From: JAJDAN01 sp046583095
GTDB taxonomy: Bacteria; Myxococcota_A; UBA9160; UBA4427
DNA length: 64,000 bases
NCBI GenBank assembly: GCA_046583095.1
Contig: JAYGDB010000078.1
Span: 1 to 64,000, forward strand
Direction: 5' to 3'
The number at the start of each line of letters is the position of its first letter. Position 1 is the first letter of the stretch. The notes beneath the pieces are model-generated. The model searched no databases and was not told the origin of the DNA. It saw only the letters and a list, made by a program, of their open reading frames with translations. This document shows positions 28,107-36,240 of this stretch, in pieces. Both the position numbers and the translations under genes were made by a program.

Positions 28107-28133
28107 AAAATTCCACAGAAGTGGAAGAATTTT
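28107..28133. other. imperfect inverted repeat after the TPR gene
   Basis: AAAATTCCAC and GTGGAAGAATTTT form an imperfect stem with a four-base loop and one bulge. It lies six bases after the TPR lipoprotein stop, in a locally AT-rich stretch (28100-28280) that contrasts with the GC-rich genes around it. No T-tract follows, so it could be a weak terminator or part of the promoter region of the next gene. Confidence 0.3.
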
Positions 28134-28286
28134 GCCATCGGCGGTGAACATGACAAATCTAAATACTTGAAATCACTCGTGTTTCAGATAGGCTCGGAAC
28201 TTGCATTCTACACCAATGGATTTGATCGTTCACGGCGCCTGAACTGGGTGCCGATAGAAGCACATTCCCCAACGGAGGAAGCATTC

Positions 28287-29447
28287 ATGTCATTCAAGGT
28301 GTCGATCCTGGGTCTCGCCTGCCTGCTAGTCGCCGTCTTCGCGACCAGCGCGGAGGCACAACGATCCTACCCGTTGACCGGCAATCTCCGCATCCAGATC
28401 GGCGACGGGCTTCCGATTCCGATTGGCTTCACGGCGGCCCCGAACGGAAAGGTTCCGGTAGTCGCCGGGGCACGGATCGTGCAGTCCTCCGGTCCCGACC
28501 CCAAGAAGATGACGATCCCCCCGGACGCGATGTTGTTCGACGGGCCGCCTTTCAATCTGCCCGTGTACGGGTTGAACTCGAAGGTCTTCCAGGTCCTGAC
28601 CGACATCACCATCGGGTTCCCGGCCCCGAACGGCGGACCCGGTGGTCTCGGTAGCGGCGACACCTTCATGGCCGGCGGCCGAACGGGTCTCCCGACTGTG
28701 ACGTGGTGCCCGGGCCAGTCGGTTACCGCCAGCGGGAATCCGGCCTGCACGGATCCCGGAAAGCTCCCGCCGCCCACAGGGGGGAGCCACGCGGGTAACG
28801 GCTTCCTGAAATACACTGCTACGGGCGCCCAGTTCGGTGGCGCCATGCGCGGTAGGGGTGCGGGCATCGCTGACATTGCGTTCCCGGCGGCCGTTCCGGC
28901 TCCGAAAGCACCGTGCGACCACGCGGCCCCGACCGGTCCGGGTGGGGCACCGTGCGTGGTCATCTTCGCCCTCGCGACCCCCGCTGGTACCGGTGTCGTA
29001 GGCGGACCCTTTGGCGTCGCAGACACGTCTGCGGGCACTCCGGAGCCCGCGCCGGGCGGCCTTCGCAACGCCGTGGTCAATCCTGCGGGCGTGGTCCTGA
29101 GCGTGACTTCACCTGGCCTCGGTGTGGGTCTCTCGAATCCGGCAACCAGCTTCGGCGGTCCCTGGACGACCGGCATGCTCGAGGTGCACCAATCCGCCGC
29201 GGTCGGCTCCGCCGAGATCTTTTTCATGACGGGTAGCGACAACCGCGTGAACGGGGTCGGCACGATCTCGCTCGTTGCGGGTGGGCTCAGCGAGCGGACC
29301 GTCAGCGGTCCGAACGCGAACCGCGGATGGCTCAACCTGACCGTCGGCGGCAATACGCCGGGGCTCTCGAGCTGGGGCATCGGCGTCCTCGCGATGCTGC
29401 TCACGGGTGCCGGCGTGTGGCGTGCTCGACGCCTAGCAGCTAGCTGA
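28287..29447 (+). CDS. exported protein with IPTLxxWG-CTERM-like sorting tail
   Basis: The 386-residue protein has a signal peptide (residues 1-25, ending SAEAQ) and a Gly/Pro-rich, low-charge body with few Cys. Its C-terminus reads PGLSSWG, then a hydrophobic helix (IGVLAMLLTGAGVW), then RARR. This Pro-Leu-x-x-Trp-Gly, helix, basic-cluster layout matches IPTLxxWG-CTERM sorting signals, relatives of PEP-CTERM that are processed by exosortase-like enzymes at the cell envelope. The start is fixed by GGAGGA seven bases before ATG 28287. A strong terminator follows. No sortase gene is in the window. The function of the body is unknown. Confidence 0.75.
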   Translation: MSFKVSILGLACLLVAVFATSAEAQRSYPLTGNLRIQIGDGLPIPIGFTAAPNGKVPVVAGARIVQSSGPDPKKMTIPPDAMLFDGPPFNLPVYGLNSKVFQVLTDITIGFPAPNGGPGGLGSGDTFMAGGRTGLPTVTWCPGQSVTASGNPACTDPGKLPPPTGGSHAGNGFLKYTATGAQFGGAMRGRGAGIADIAFPAAVPAPKAPCDHAAPTGPGGAPCVVIFALATPAGTGVVGGPFGVADTSAGTPEPAPGGLRNAVVNPAGVVLSVTSPGLGVGLSNPATSFGGPWTTGMLEVHQSAAVGSAEIFFMTGSDNRVNGVGTISLVAGGLSERTVSGPNANRGWLNLTVGGNTPGLSSWGIGVLAMLLTGAGVWRARRLAAS

Positions 29448-29473
29448 TCGAAAGCTGAGCCAGGTAGTAGCTT

Positions 29474-29514
29474 CCCGGGGCGGGCCGATGACGGTCCGCC
29501 CCGGGTTCTTTTTT
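29474..29514 (+). terminator. rho-independent terminator
   Basis: The stem CCCGGGGCGGGCC pairs with GGTCCGCCCCGGG (13 bp with one G-U) around a six-base GATGAC loop. It is followed by TTCTTTTTT. It lies 27 bases after the CTERM-tailed gene and should end its transcript. Confidence 0.92.
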
Positions 29515-29892
29515 GGAGGCTCTCTGCTCTCCTCTAGCCGACGCATCCGCACGTTCCCGACCTTCACTCTCGGCTTTCGGCTCGTCCTGCTGGCGTTGGC
29601 ACTGGGAGCTGTGGCGGCCCTCGCGTGCGCGGACGGGCGGGCGGGGGGCCCCCACCGTGGCATCGAGCAGCTCTGGAGGGACTTCACTGCGCTGCCGAGA
29701 GAGCGGGCTCTCGCGATCGCTGGAGATCCCGACGGGCTCTGGGTCGCTGGCGCCGCGGGAGGAGAGCCCTCTCAGGAGGCCGCCGAGGCGCGGGCCCTCG
29801 AGGTATGTGCTGGCAAGCGAGCGACTCGGCGCCTGCAGATGCCCTGCCGGCTCTACGCGACCGGCGAAGAGATCGTCTGGCGCGCCTGGTAG
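29488..29892 (+). CDS. small exported hypothetical protein
   Basis: The 134-residue frame has a basic stretch, a hydrophobic segment (LVLLALALGAVAALACA) and a globular part. That part contains paired Cys in LEVCAGKR and MPCRLYATGEEIVW, a pattern I associate with small secreted hypothetical proteins. The only upstream ATG (29488) lies inside the preceding terminator loop. The true start may therefore be a later non-ATG codon after GGAGG at 29515; this is unresolved. Secretion or lipid anchoring at ALAC is plausible. The function is unknown. Confidence 0.5.
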   Translation: MTVRPGFFFGGSLLSSSRRIRTFPTFTLGFRLVLLALALGAVAALACADGRAGGPHRGIEQLWRDFTALPRERALAIAGDPDGLWVAGAAGGEPSQEAAEARALEVCAGKRATRRLQMPCRLYATGEEIVWRAW

Positions 29893-29906
29893 GCCGGCCG
29901 AGCCCC

Positions 29907-31193
29907 TCAGCGCTTGCGGCGATTCTCGTCCCCGGCCTTCGCCTTATCTTCCCCGGCCTTCGCCTTATCTTCCCCGGCCTTCGGCTTCCTGTCCCGGGGT
30001 AGGACGGTTCTCTTCGGAGGCATGTGGGCCCTCTCGCGCGCTTCCTGCGAAAGCGGCGACCCTGCGATCCAGGCATCGGCTGCGCTCTCGTCCTTCTCGC
30101 GCCAACGCCTCGCGATCGTAATGTACGACAGCTCACGCCGGTCCTCGTCCACGATGAGCGCAACCCACGCCATGGCCTCGACGGGCGTCTCCCAGGAGAT
30201 CCGCATCGAGTACAGTTCGGCAACAGCTCCGAACCAGGGTTCGGTGTTCTCGCGGCCGATCGAGGCTGCCCAAGCATACGCGGCGTCGCCGTCGAGGTAG
30301 ATCCACCGCCGATATGCATCGCGGACGGCGGCGTCTCGCACCCTGCCGGCGGGGGCATGTGAGAGCCACTGCAGAGCCGCGGGACCATCGTGGGCCGCCC
30401 AGCGTTCTCCGATCATCTTCAGCATGTCCGAGCCGAAGGGCCCGTCGCAATGGGCCTCGCAAAAGGCTGCGCCGGCAGCTGGATCGATTTTGGTGAGCTC
30501 CGAAGCCATCTGACGGAAGGCGTTCAGCTTGAATTTCTTGGGCTCGTCGGGAATCGACTCCGCCCAGCGCATGGCGGACTCGGCCCCATCCTGCTGGATC
30601 TTCTTGCGTGCAAAGACCGACAAGGCCCGCTGCCGCTCGAAGCCTATGCCGAGATTCCGGATGTAGTCCGTCAGACCCGGCTCGCCCGAGTCGAACCAGC
30701 CGCGCACGAAGGCGACCTGTAGGGCCTTTGTGTTCAGGCTCGGCGCGACCATGAGCGGAGCGAATCCCTTCAACGCGGCGGCAGGGTCCTGCTTGGCCCA
30801 CGTCTCCAGGGCCGACATGCCCGCCGCCATGCGCAAACCGGCCGGGGGCCTCGTAAGCGCCCAGCTGAAAGCCTTCGCGGGCTCGTACTTTGCCCACACA
30901 CGCACCAGGAGCTCCATCTCTGCGGCGCCAACATCGACGGACGGATCGGAGAGTGCAGCGATGGTCCCAGGGATCGCCTCAGGCCCGAGAATGGGCAGTA
31001 GATGGGAGAGCTTCTGGATCCGCTTGAAGGGGTCGCGCTCGGAGAGCGCCAGCACGATCGCCCCCTTCGACTCGACCCCCTTCGGCGGAGGCGCGACAGC
31101 CCGCGGCTCGGGACCACAGGCAGCGATCGAGAAAGCAAGCAGAAGCCCTGCGGTCACGCAGGGCCCGACAGCCCCATACATCGTCGTCTTCAT
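29907..31193 (-). CDS. helical-repeat lipoprotein, hypothetical
   Basis: The 428-residue protein has a signal peptide with lipobox SIAAC (Cys26). A body of loosely repeated helical units follows (for example WAKQDPAAALKGF, WAESIPDEPKKF, WAAHDGPAALQWL), suggesting an alpha-solenoid. Its highly charged C-terminus carries a seven-residue tandem repeat (KAGEDKA) and ends in RRKR. No known family was recognised. It is convergent with the small protein at 29488 and divergent from the spermidine-synthase fusion. Confidence 0.65.
   Translation of the reverse strand: MKTTMYGAVGPCVTAGLLLAFSIAACGPEPRAVAPPPKGVESKGAIVLALSERDPFKRIQKLSHLLPILGPEAIPGTIAALSDPSVDVGAAEMELLVRVWAKYEPAKAFSWALTRPPAGLRMAAGMSALETWAKQDPAAALKGFAPLMVAPSLNTKALQVAFVRGWFDSGEPGLTDYIRNLGIGFERQRALSVFARKKIQQDGAESAMRWAESIPDEPKKFKLNAFRQMASELTKIDPAAGAAFCEAHCDGPFGSDMLKMIGERWAAHDGPAALQWLSHAPAGRVRDAAVRDAYRRWIYLDGDAAYAWAASIGRENTEPWFGAVAELYSMRISWETPVEAMAWVALIVDEDRRELSYITIARRWREKDESAADAWIAGSPLSQEARERAHMPPKRTVLPRDRKPKAGEDKAKAGEDKAKAGDENRRKR
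29930..29989. repeat. 21-bp tandem repeat within a lipoprotein gene
   Basis: A 21-base unit (CCCCGGCCTTCGCCTTATCTT) occurs twice exactly, then partly a third time. On the minus strand it encodes the KAGEDKA repeats at the lipoprotein C-terminus. Whole-codon unit length means copy-number change would preserve the frame. Confidence 0.85.
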
Positions 31194-31261
31194 GACGCGC
31201 GAGTGTAAGTTCGGATCCAGCGATCCGCTATCGCGACAGATAGCAGTCGCACGCTGCTTGA

Positions 31262-34108
31262 GTGAGGATTCTCGACGTGGTCCAAACGGCTGCCCTCGCC
31301 CTCACGGTTCTGACCGGCTTCACGGCCCTGGTCTATCAAGTCGCCTGGCAGAACTACCTCGCTGTGCTGCTGGGCTCTCACGCCGAAGCAACCGCCGCGG
31401 TTCTCGGGATCTTCCTGGGCGGACTCTCTCTGGGATACGCGCTGTTCGGCCGGGTGTCAGGGTGGCTCGTCTCACGCTCGGCCGAGGCGGGGCGCCGCAC
31501 TCCGCTCCTCGAGGCCTATGGCCTGGTCGAGGTGGGGATCGGGGTCTACGCCCTGGCCTTCCCCTGGGTCTTCTCCGGCGTTCAGGTGCTCTCGCTGGGG
31601 CTGCCCGGATCGGCTGAAGGCGCAACCTTCGCCATCGACGTCCTGCTGACGGTGCTGCTCATCGGTCCGCCGACCCTGCTGATGGGCGGGACGGTTCCGC
31701 TGCTCACCCAGGGCCTCTCGCGTTCTCTCGACGACGCCACGCGGCTTCACGCGTTCGTCTACGGGTTCAATACCGTGGGCGCATTCGGTGGTGCCCTCGC
31801 CGCCGGGCTGTACCTGATTCCCGAGCTGGGCCTGCGCGACTGCGTCGTCGCGATGGGGGCGGTCAACATTGGGGCCGGGATCGTCTTCATGCTTCTCGGA
31901 AGGCTGCCGAGCGCCGCCCGAACATCTGACCCTCGAGGCCAGGGCACCGCTCCCGCGCACTTCCACCGCTATGCGCTGGTCGCGGGGCTGGGCGGCTTCT
32001 CGATGATGACGCTGCAGACCGCACTGAACCGGATCGGCGCGCTTTCCCTGGGCGCCTCGCACTTCACGTTCGCGATGGTCGTGGCGGTATTCGTTCTCAG
32101 CATCGCCCTCGGAAGCCTTGCCGTGACCGCTCTCCGCGAAATCCGCCCCAGCTACCTGGTCGCATCCCAGTGGCTGCTCGTCGTGATCTTGCTGGCCGCC
32201 TACACCTCCGTCCCCGACGCACCCTACTGGGCCTCGCGCGTGCGACTCGACTACCCGGGTGCAGCCGAGAACTTCTACCCCTTCCATCTCCGCATCTTCT
32301 GTTGGAGCCTGCTGCTGCTCGTCCTTCCCGTGAGCCTGTCGGGCGCAAGCCTGCCACTCATCTTCCATCACCTCCGACGCGAGGTCGGCGAACTCGGCAC
32401 GACGGCGGGTCGTCTCTACGCCTGGAACACCTTGGGGTCGCTGCTCGGTGCCCTGCTCGGCGGCTACCTGCTCCTCTTGTGGCTCGACCTCCACCACACC
32501 TATCGGATCGCGGTCGGAGCCCTGGCGATCGGCGCCGCACTGCTGACCCACCTCGTCCATCCCCGAACCGCGCGTTGGGCCTACGGAGCGCTCGCGGCCG
32601 TGCTCGCGCTGCTCTTCCTCGCCCCTGCGTGGCCAGCAACAAAGCTCACCAGCGGCCTGTTTCGCGGAGCTGCTGTGCGCGATAGCCGCGGGCTCGGGCC
32701 CGATGCGTTCATCGAGTGGGGTTGGGCAATCTCGCGGGGGGGGATGGAGATCGCCTTCTACGACGACGATCCGTCCAGCTCGGTCGCGGTGATTGCTCAT
32801 CCGGACAGGCCGGAGAGGGGCATCGCGGTGATCAACAACGGCAAGTCGGATGGGAAGCTTCCGGGCGATGAGCTGACAATGGGACTCCTCGCTCTCGTGC
32901 CCGCGATCCTCAGCGACTCGCCCCAGCGCGCCTTCGTGATCGGATACGGAACCGGGTATACGGTGGGAATCCTTTCGCAGCTTGCAAGCGCACAGGAAGT
33001 GGTGGTCGCCGAGATCTCCTCGGGAGTCATCGAAGCCGCACCCCTCTTCGAGCCCTACAACTTCCACGCAGCGGGCAGTGCGAAGACTCGAATCATCCGC
33101 AGCGATGCGTACCGTGCGCTGCTTCGCAGCTCCGGCCGCTACGACGTGATCGTCTCCGAGCCGACGAATCCGTGGGTCGCGGGCGTCGAGATGCTTTACA
33201 GCCGCGAGTTCCTGCAAGCGGCTCGCAACCGCCTGACGCCGGGCGGAATCTACGTGCAGTGGTTCCATCTCTACGAGATGGACGACGCGACGGTCGCACT
33301 CGTCCTCAACACCTACCGACAGGCATTCGAGCGCGTATCGGTCTGGGCGTCCACACCTAGCGACGTCATCATCGTCGGCTGGAACGACGACGAGGCCGTC
33401 CCGGATCTCGTCGCGATGGAGCGGCGCTTCGGACAGGACGACTACTCTGGCCTCTTCGCCACCCTCGGCATCGACAGCTTCCCCGAACTTCTCGCCCACG
33501 AAGTGATCCCCGCCGGCGCGCTCGCGGGAACCGAGCTCCCGCCGCGGGTCCACACGCTGCTGCATCCGATCCTGAGCCACTCCGCCGCCCAGGCCTTCTT
33601 CGCGGGTGAGACCGGGCGGCTGCCAACCACGAATCGCGGCGCGGGCGCTCGCGCCGGCGCCGAGAACTCGCTCGTCCGCCGCTACCTGGCGGGGCTCCCG
33701 GAGGGCGCGCGAGCCACGGCTCTCGAAACCATCACGAGAGAGACCTGCGACCACTACATCACCCCGTGTCTCACCTGGACGGCCCGCTGGAGGCATGACG
33801 AGCCGGATTCCCCAGCCCTCGCCCGACTCCTTTACGAGCTCCGCAGCAAGAACGCGAGCCATGCCAAGTCGTTTTCCGAGGCCAACCTCCAGCAGATCTC
33901 TCCGCTGTTCGGACCGACTGGGATCACCGGTATCCCCCTCTCCTTCGAGGCGGCGACCTGGGTGCTCGACCTCTTCGACCGCTTCTACCACCACGGAGCG
34001 CCTTTCGACTCCCGTGGGCTCTTCAACGCATGGAGACGTTGCCGAATGGACCCCCGCTGCGGGAGTGAACTCCCACGAATCCGCCAGATCGGTCTCCCAG
34101 CCGAGTAG
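31262..34108 (+). CDS. membrane transporter-like/spermidine synthase fusion
   Basis: The 948-residue protein has two blocks of membrane helices (roughly residues 10-210 and 235-455) resembling a major-facilitator-like fold. A spermidine-synthase-type methyltransferase fold domain follows at about 490-720, showing VIGYGTGYTVG for the nucleotide-binding loop and IVSEPTNPWVAGVEMLYS. A helical tail follows. Such fusions are annotated as fused MFS/spermidine synthase; their reaction is not established, and the polyamine activity of the domain is unproven. GTG 31262 starts it. No speD or other polyamine gene is near, which weakens a polyamine role. Confidence 0.82.
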   Translation: MRILDVVQTAALALTVLTGFTALVYQVAWQNYLAVLLGSHAEATAAVLGIFLGGLSLGYALFGRVSGWLVSRSAEAGRRTPLLEAYGLVEVGIGVYALAFPWVFSGVQVLSLGLPGSAEGATFAIDVLLTVLLIGPPTLLMGGTVPLLTQGLSRSLDDATRLHAFVYGFNTVGAFGGALAAGLYLIPELGLRDCVVAMGAVNIGAGIVFMLLGRLPSAARTSDPRGQGTAPAHFHRYALVAGLGGFSMMTLQTALNRIGALSLGASHFTFAMVVAVFVLSIALGSLAVTALREIRPSYLVASQWLLVVILLAAYTSVPDAPYWASRVRLDYPGAAENFYPFHLRIFCWSLLLLVLPVSLSGASLPLIFHHLRREVGELGTTAGRLYAWNTLGSLLGALLGGYLLLLWLDLHHTYRIAVGALAIGAALLTHLVHPRTARWAYGALAAVLALLFLAPAWPATKLTSGLFRGAAVRDSRGLGPDAFIEWGWAISRGGMEIAFYDDDPSSSVAVIAHPDRPERGIAVINNGKSDGKLPGDELTMGLLALVPAILSDSPQRAFVIGYGTGYTVGILSQLASAQEVVVAEISSGVIEAAPLFEPYNFHAAGSAKTRIIRSDAYRALLRSSGRYDVIVSEPTNPWVAGVEMLYSREFLQAARNRLTPGGIYVQWFHLYEMDDATVALVLNTYRQAFERVSVWASTPSDVIIVGWNDDEAVPDLVAMERRFGQDDYSGLFATLGIDSFPELLAHEVIPAGALAGTELPPRVHTLLHPILSHSAAQAFFAGETGRLPTTNRGAGARAGAENSLVRRYLAGLPEGARATALETITRETCDHYITPCLTWTARWRHDEPDSPALARLLYELRSKNASHAKSFSEANLQQISPLFGPTGITGIPLSFEAATWVLDLFDRFYHHGAPFDSRGLFNAWRRCRMDPRCGSELPRIRQIGLPAE

Positions 34109-34172
34109 CAGCGCCGACTCGCCGTGGGTCCTGTATGCTTTTCGAGGGGGGGGAACAGCGGGAGTCGCCAAG

Positions 34173-36218
34173 ATGAGCGCTGGAAACCGCAACCACGAGA
34201 AACCCGTTAATCGGCTGAACGCTCTGATCGAGCGCCTGATGCCCCCGGCGAAATCCGACGCGCCGCTTCCCGTCCGACCGGAGCGCTTCGATCGGATCAT
34301 GGGTGCCCTCGAGCACCTCGACCTCTGGGTCTGCGAGTTCGACAACCACGGCCGCATGGTCTACTCGAGCCCGAACGTCGAGTCCATCCTCGGCTTCTCC
34401 GTCGAGGAATGCCTCAACCAGAGCGTGGAGATGCATCCGGATGATCTCGCTTCCATCCTCGACGCCGGCCGCCAACTACGAACGACCGGAGAGCCGGTCC
34501 GAAACGTCGCCCGCACCCTGCACAAACAGGGTCATTGGCTCTGGATCGATAGCTGCATCCTGGGCTGGTATCCGATCGAGGGCGGCGACTTCCACACCAT
34601 CACGCTCAACCGTGACATCACGGATCTCAAGAACGCCGAGGCCGCCCACGAGGAGAGCGAGACTCGCCGCAACGCAATCGCTCAGGTGAGTTGGGACATG
34701 ATCAGCGAGATCAATCGGGCCGGAGAACCGACCTACATGTCGCCGGGTTGCGAGGATGTGCTGGGGTACACGGCGAAAGACTTGATGGACTTCTCGGCCT
34801 GGTCACTCATCCACCCCGACGACGAAGTGAGACTCGCCCGCGAAATCGAGGAAGAATTCGCAGCCAGCGACACGGGGCTTCGACCGGACCGGAGCATGAG
34901 TCGCACGCCGCTGGAGTGCCGACTTCGCCACCGCGACGGCCACTGGGTGTGGCTCGAGACGCTGGGGATTCCGTACACGCGGGCTGACGGCGAGGTCCGC
35001 TACGCAGCGGTCAGCCGCGACGTCACCGAGCGACGCGCGGCCGAGGAGACGCGACGAAAGCTCGAAGAGAGTCTGCAGCGAGCCCAGAAGCTCGAGAGCC
35101 TGGGCGTGCTGGCCGGCGGGATCGCCCACGACTTCAACAACCTCCTGACGCCGATCCTCGGTGCCGCACGACTCGGGCTGGAGGATCTGCCACCCGATTC
35201 GCCGGTGCGCGAACGGCTGCACAAGATCCAGCAGGCGGCGGGGCGGGCCGCTGCGCTGACCAGCCAGATGCTCTCCTACGCGGGCCAGAGCCCACTGCGC
35301 GTGGAACGGATCGACCTGTCGGCCTTGGTCGAGGAAATGCAGGCGCTCGTCTCTTCGTCGGTGGCTGGCAAGACGACCTTCGACCTCCAGCTGCAGAGAG
35401 ATCTTCCGACCATCGAGGTCGAGGCGGCGCAGATCAGCCAGGTGGTGATGAACCTCGTCACCAATGCCGCGGAGTCGCAGAGCGATGGCGCGGGGAAGGT
35501 CACCGTGCGGACCGGAGTCGTGGACCTCGACACCCCGCCGGCGGATGCCCTCTTCGCCGACACGATGGAAACGGGTCAACACGTCTATCTAGAGATCAGC
35601 GACGCCGGCGCGGGAATGGATGAGGAGACCCGAGCTCGGATCTTCGACCCGTTCTTCACCACCAAGTTCGCGGGACGCGGCCTCGGCCTGGCGGCGGTGG
35701 CGGGAATCGTCCGGGCGCACCGGGGCGCCATCGAAGTCGAGAGTGAAGTGGGCCGGGGCACCTGCTTCCGGGTGCTGTTGCCGACCGTTTCGGGCGAGAT
35801 CCCCCAGCCGAATCTGGAGCCGACCCCGATCAAGGGCTGGAAAACGACCGGAACGGCACTGGTGATCGACGATGACGAGGGCGTGCGGGAACTCGCCGAA
35901 GACGTGCTCCGCCGGGCGGGCATGACCGTGCTCACCGCCGGCGATGGCCACGAAGGTGTCAAGCTCTTCAACCTGCACGCGGACAGGATCCGTGTCGTCC
36001 TGCTCGACCGTACGATGCCCACCCTGAGCGGCTCCGACACCTTCGATGCAATTCGGGCTACGAAGCCCGACGCGAAAATCGTGCTGGTGAGCGGCTACTC
36101 GGAGGAGCGAGTCGCCGAGGAGTTGGCGACCCGCAATCCCTCCGGGTTCCTCAAGAAGCCGTTCATGCCCGAGGCGCTACTGGCACGGGTGCGAGAGGTC
36201 CTCGAGGGGTCCGCCTGA
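34173..36218 (+). CDS. hybrid PAS sensor histidine kinase with receiver domain
   Basis: The 681-residue cytoplasmic kinase lacks membrane helices. Two PAS domains occupy about residues 40-155 and 165-290. The HisKA region has the phospho-acceptor His319 in GGIAHDFNN, and the HATPase has Asn431 (NLVTNAAES), DAGAGMD and GRGLGLAAV. A C-terminal receiver has Asp612 in VLLDRTMP and Lys662. It should autophosphorylate and pass phosphate to its own receiver, probably signalling to an unlinked regulator. GGAG eight bases before ATG 34173 fixes the start; the frame runs further upstream inside the preceding gene without sense. Confidence 0.93.
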   Translation: MSAGNRNHEKPVNRLNALIERLMPPAKSDAPLPVRPERFDRIMGALEHLDLWVCEFDNHGRMVYSSPNVESILGFSVEECLNQSVEMHPDDLASILDAGRQLRTTGEPVRNVARTLHKQGHWLWIDSCILGWYPIEGGDFHTITLNRDITDLKNAEAAHEESETRRNAIAQVSWDMISEINRAGEPTYMSPGCEDVLGYTAKDLMDFSAWSLIHPDDEVRLAREIEEEFAASDTGLRPDRSMSRTPLECRLRHRDGHWVWLETLGIPYTRADGEVRYAAVSRDVTERRAAEETRRKLEESLQRAQKLESLGVLAGGIAHDFNNLLTPILGAARLGLEDLPPDSPVRERLHKIQQAAGRAAALTSQMLSYAGQSPLRVERIDLSALVEEMQALVSSSVAGKTTFDLQLQRDLPTIEVEAAQISQVVMNLVTNAAESQSDGAGKVTVRTGVVDLDTPPADALFADTMETGQHVYLEISDAGAGMDEETRARIFDPFFTTKFAGRGLGLAAVAGIVRAHRGAIEVESEVGRGTCFRVLLPTVSGEIPQPNLEPTPIKGWKTTGTALVIDDDEGVRELAEDVLRRAGMTVLTAGDGHEGVKLFNLHADRIRVVLLDRTMPTLSGSDTFDAIRATKPDAKIVLVSGYSEERVAEELATRNPSGFLKKPFMPEALLARVREVLEGSA

Positions 36219-36220
36219 CG

Positions 36221-36240
36221 AACACGCTCACGAGCGTGTT
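36221..36240. promoter_or_regulatory. hairpin spanning the start of the YfhO-like gene
   Basis: AACACGCT and AGCGTGTT form a perfect eight-base stem with a CACG loop. It begins two bases after the kinase stop and includes the GTG start at 36236. There is no T-tract, so it is not a standard terminator; it could modulate initiation of the downstream gene. Confidence 0.4.

Noticed and set aside
28107..28133. Inverted repeat as a rho-independent terminator
   Set aside because: The stem is imperfect and has no T-tract, unlike the strong terminator at 29474.
31472..34357. A 961-codon open frame on the minus strand opposite the transporter/spermidine-synthase gene
   Set aside because: It is antisense to a gene with clear domains, and its product is a low-complexity Glu/Arg/Asp-rich sequence typical of GC-rich shadow frames.
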